64,000 nucleotides of DNA from Ancylobacter defluvii (GTDB taxonomy: Bacteria; Pseudomonadota; Alphaproteobacteria; Rhizobiales; Xanthobacteraceae). The DNA lies in the NCBI RefSeq assembly GCF_018390605.1, contig NZ_JAHBGD010000019.1:135031-199030 (forward strand), written 5' to 3'. Under the pieces are notes generated by a model, which was not told where the DNA came from, did no database searches, and saw nothing but the letters and a program-made list of their open reading frames with translations. The first letter of the stretch is position 1, and each line of letters starts with the position of its first letter. Position numbers and translations under genes: made by a program. Below, in pieces: positions 63,159 to 64,000 of the stretch.

Positions 63159-64000
63159 ATGCTGTCTGGCCAATCCGCCGCTAAGGGGCCGCCCGTTGGT
63201 CAGGGCATAAAATCCCAACTCGCCATCGGCAATCTCGAGGCGTTCTCCGCCTTCGGGGTCGGCGGCTGGGTGATCGCCAAAAATCCGTCGATGGGCCCGC
63301 TGTCGGTGCATGTCGTCACCCCCCGGAGCTTCGACATCGGCACGCCGACGCTGCCGCGCCCCGATGTGGTGATGGGTGGCTATGATACGCTGCATTGCGG
63401 CTTCAACTTCCCGCTGACGAACTGGCTCGGTCTCGGCATTCAGCCGGACGATACTGACGAAACCGTGACGCTGCTGGTGATGCAGGGCGGCACGCCCTGC
63501 TACCGGGCCAACTTCAAGATGGCGCCTGCCAGCTTGCTGGTGCCGCAGTTCCGCTTCAACGTGGAAACCTTCGCCAGGACCCATATCTCCGGATGGATCG
63601 CCTCCTCGGATCCCAGCCCGCTGGCGGCGGTGCTGGTCAACGAACACGGCGAGGAGCACCGCTTCGTCCCGGCGATGGAGCGGGCCGATCTCGATGCCGG
63701 CGCGCGCGCCTTCTGGGAAGCGCTGCCGCTGCGCTTCCTGCTGCGCCAGAGCCGGCTGCAACTGTTCGCCGAGCAGAGGGGACGGCGCGTCCTCATCACC
63801 GAACTGCGCCCGCCAAACGTCGTGACCTTTCTCGAGGAGCTGGACGCCGAGCTATTGCGCGTCGGGCCCCGCCCCGACTTCCTCAGGGGCTGGGCGGTCA
63901 ATCTGCTGAACCCGGCGCGCCGGCCGAAAGTGGTGCTGAGCTCGGGCACGGCCGAGATCTGGTCCGCCCATGCGACGCTGTACCGCCGCGACCTCATGGC
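63159..64000 (+). CDS. Partial protein with GW modules (right-edge truncated)
   Basis: The reading frame runs from ATG 63159 to the window end (280 codons plus) without a stop. It contains three modules like those of the giant glycosyltransferase: GVGGWVIAKNPSMGPLSVHV (GW at 36), THISGWIASSDPSPLAAVL (145) and LRGWAVNLLNPARRP (244), spaced 109 and 99 residues apart. GGGGAGCGGG lies upstream as possible ribosome site; an in-frame GTG at 63141 is an alternative. By analogy it may continue into a glycosyltransferase domain beyond the window. No signal peptide is seen. Confidence 0.75.
   Translation, partial: MLSGQSAAKGPPVGQGIKSQLAIGNLEAFSAFGVGGWVIAKNPSMGPLSVHVVTPRSFDIGTPTLPRPDVVMGGYDTLHCGFNFPLTNWLGLGIQPDDTDETVTLLVMQGGTPCYRANFKMAPASLLVPQFRFNVETFARTHISGWIASSDPSPLAAVLVNEHGEEHRFVPAMERADLDAGARAFWEALPLRFLLRQSRLQLFAEQRGRRVLITELRPPNVVTFLEELDAELLRVGPRPDFLRGWAVNLLNPARRPKVVLSSGTAEIWSAHATLYRRDLM

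Overview
The window is uniformly GC-rich (by eye about two thirds G+C) with strong G/C third-codon bias. Gene families, GTG/TTG starts and content (twin Ku plus LigD, Rkp-type capsule genes, many ABC importers) point to an alphaproteobacterium of the Hyphomicrobiales, possibly near Xanthobacteraceae (Ancylobacter/Starkeya/Xanthobacter type). The assignment is inferred from gene content only. No tRNA, rRNA, CRISPR array, transposase or phage gene was found.

Region 1 (52-13042, plus strand) is a catabolic operon: hydantoinase/oxoprolinase subunits A and B, a TorT-like periplasmic binding protein, a ribose-type ABC importer (double ATPase and two permeases), and a three-subunit molybdenum hydroxylase (FAD, 2Fe-2S and molybdopterin subunits). 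Together they could import, hydroxylate and ring-open a small N-heterocycle. Region 2 (13258-22997) holds a membrane protein with a peptidase-like tail, an MFS transporter, an amidase, a convergent amidohydrolase and a potABCD-type polyamine importer, closed by a strong hairpin terminator.

Region 3 (23057-33143, minus strand) looks like an organosulfur-scavenging cluster: a two-component-type flavin monooxygenase of the DszA/NtaA/SnaA family, an FAD/NAD(P)-binding protein broken by a frameshift, an NfsA-type nitroreductase/flavin reductase, an Lrp regulator, a sulfonate-type ABC importer, and, between its permease and ATPase genes, two tandem signal-less proteins usually labelled solute-binding proteins. 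Both carry a Cys...His-x9-Arg pattern like the DszB desulfinase active site. This is the best candidate for an undescribed system in the window.

Region 4 (33247-37547) has a translationally coupled binding-protein/Sco/di-haem peroxidase operon and a four-domain rhodanese with one catalytic cysteine. Region 5 (37642-42977) is a non-homologous end-joining locus: ku, ligD, a convergent second ku and a small membrane protein.

Region 6 (43044-64000) is a capsule (K-antigen) locus: two glycosyltransferases, one of them 1745 aa with about five N-terminal 'GW' modules, a sulfotransferase-like protein, RkpA-like multidomain fatty-acid/polyketide synthase, RkpG-like alpha-oxoamine synthase, KpsS/RkpJ-like capsule protein, KpsT and KpsE. 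A gene cut by the right edge carries the same GW modules. The PKS product is probably released by RkpG and used as, or in, a lipid part of the capsular polysaccharide; this is inference from the Sinorhizobium rkp-1 region.
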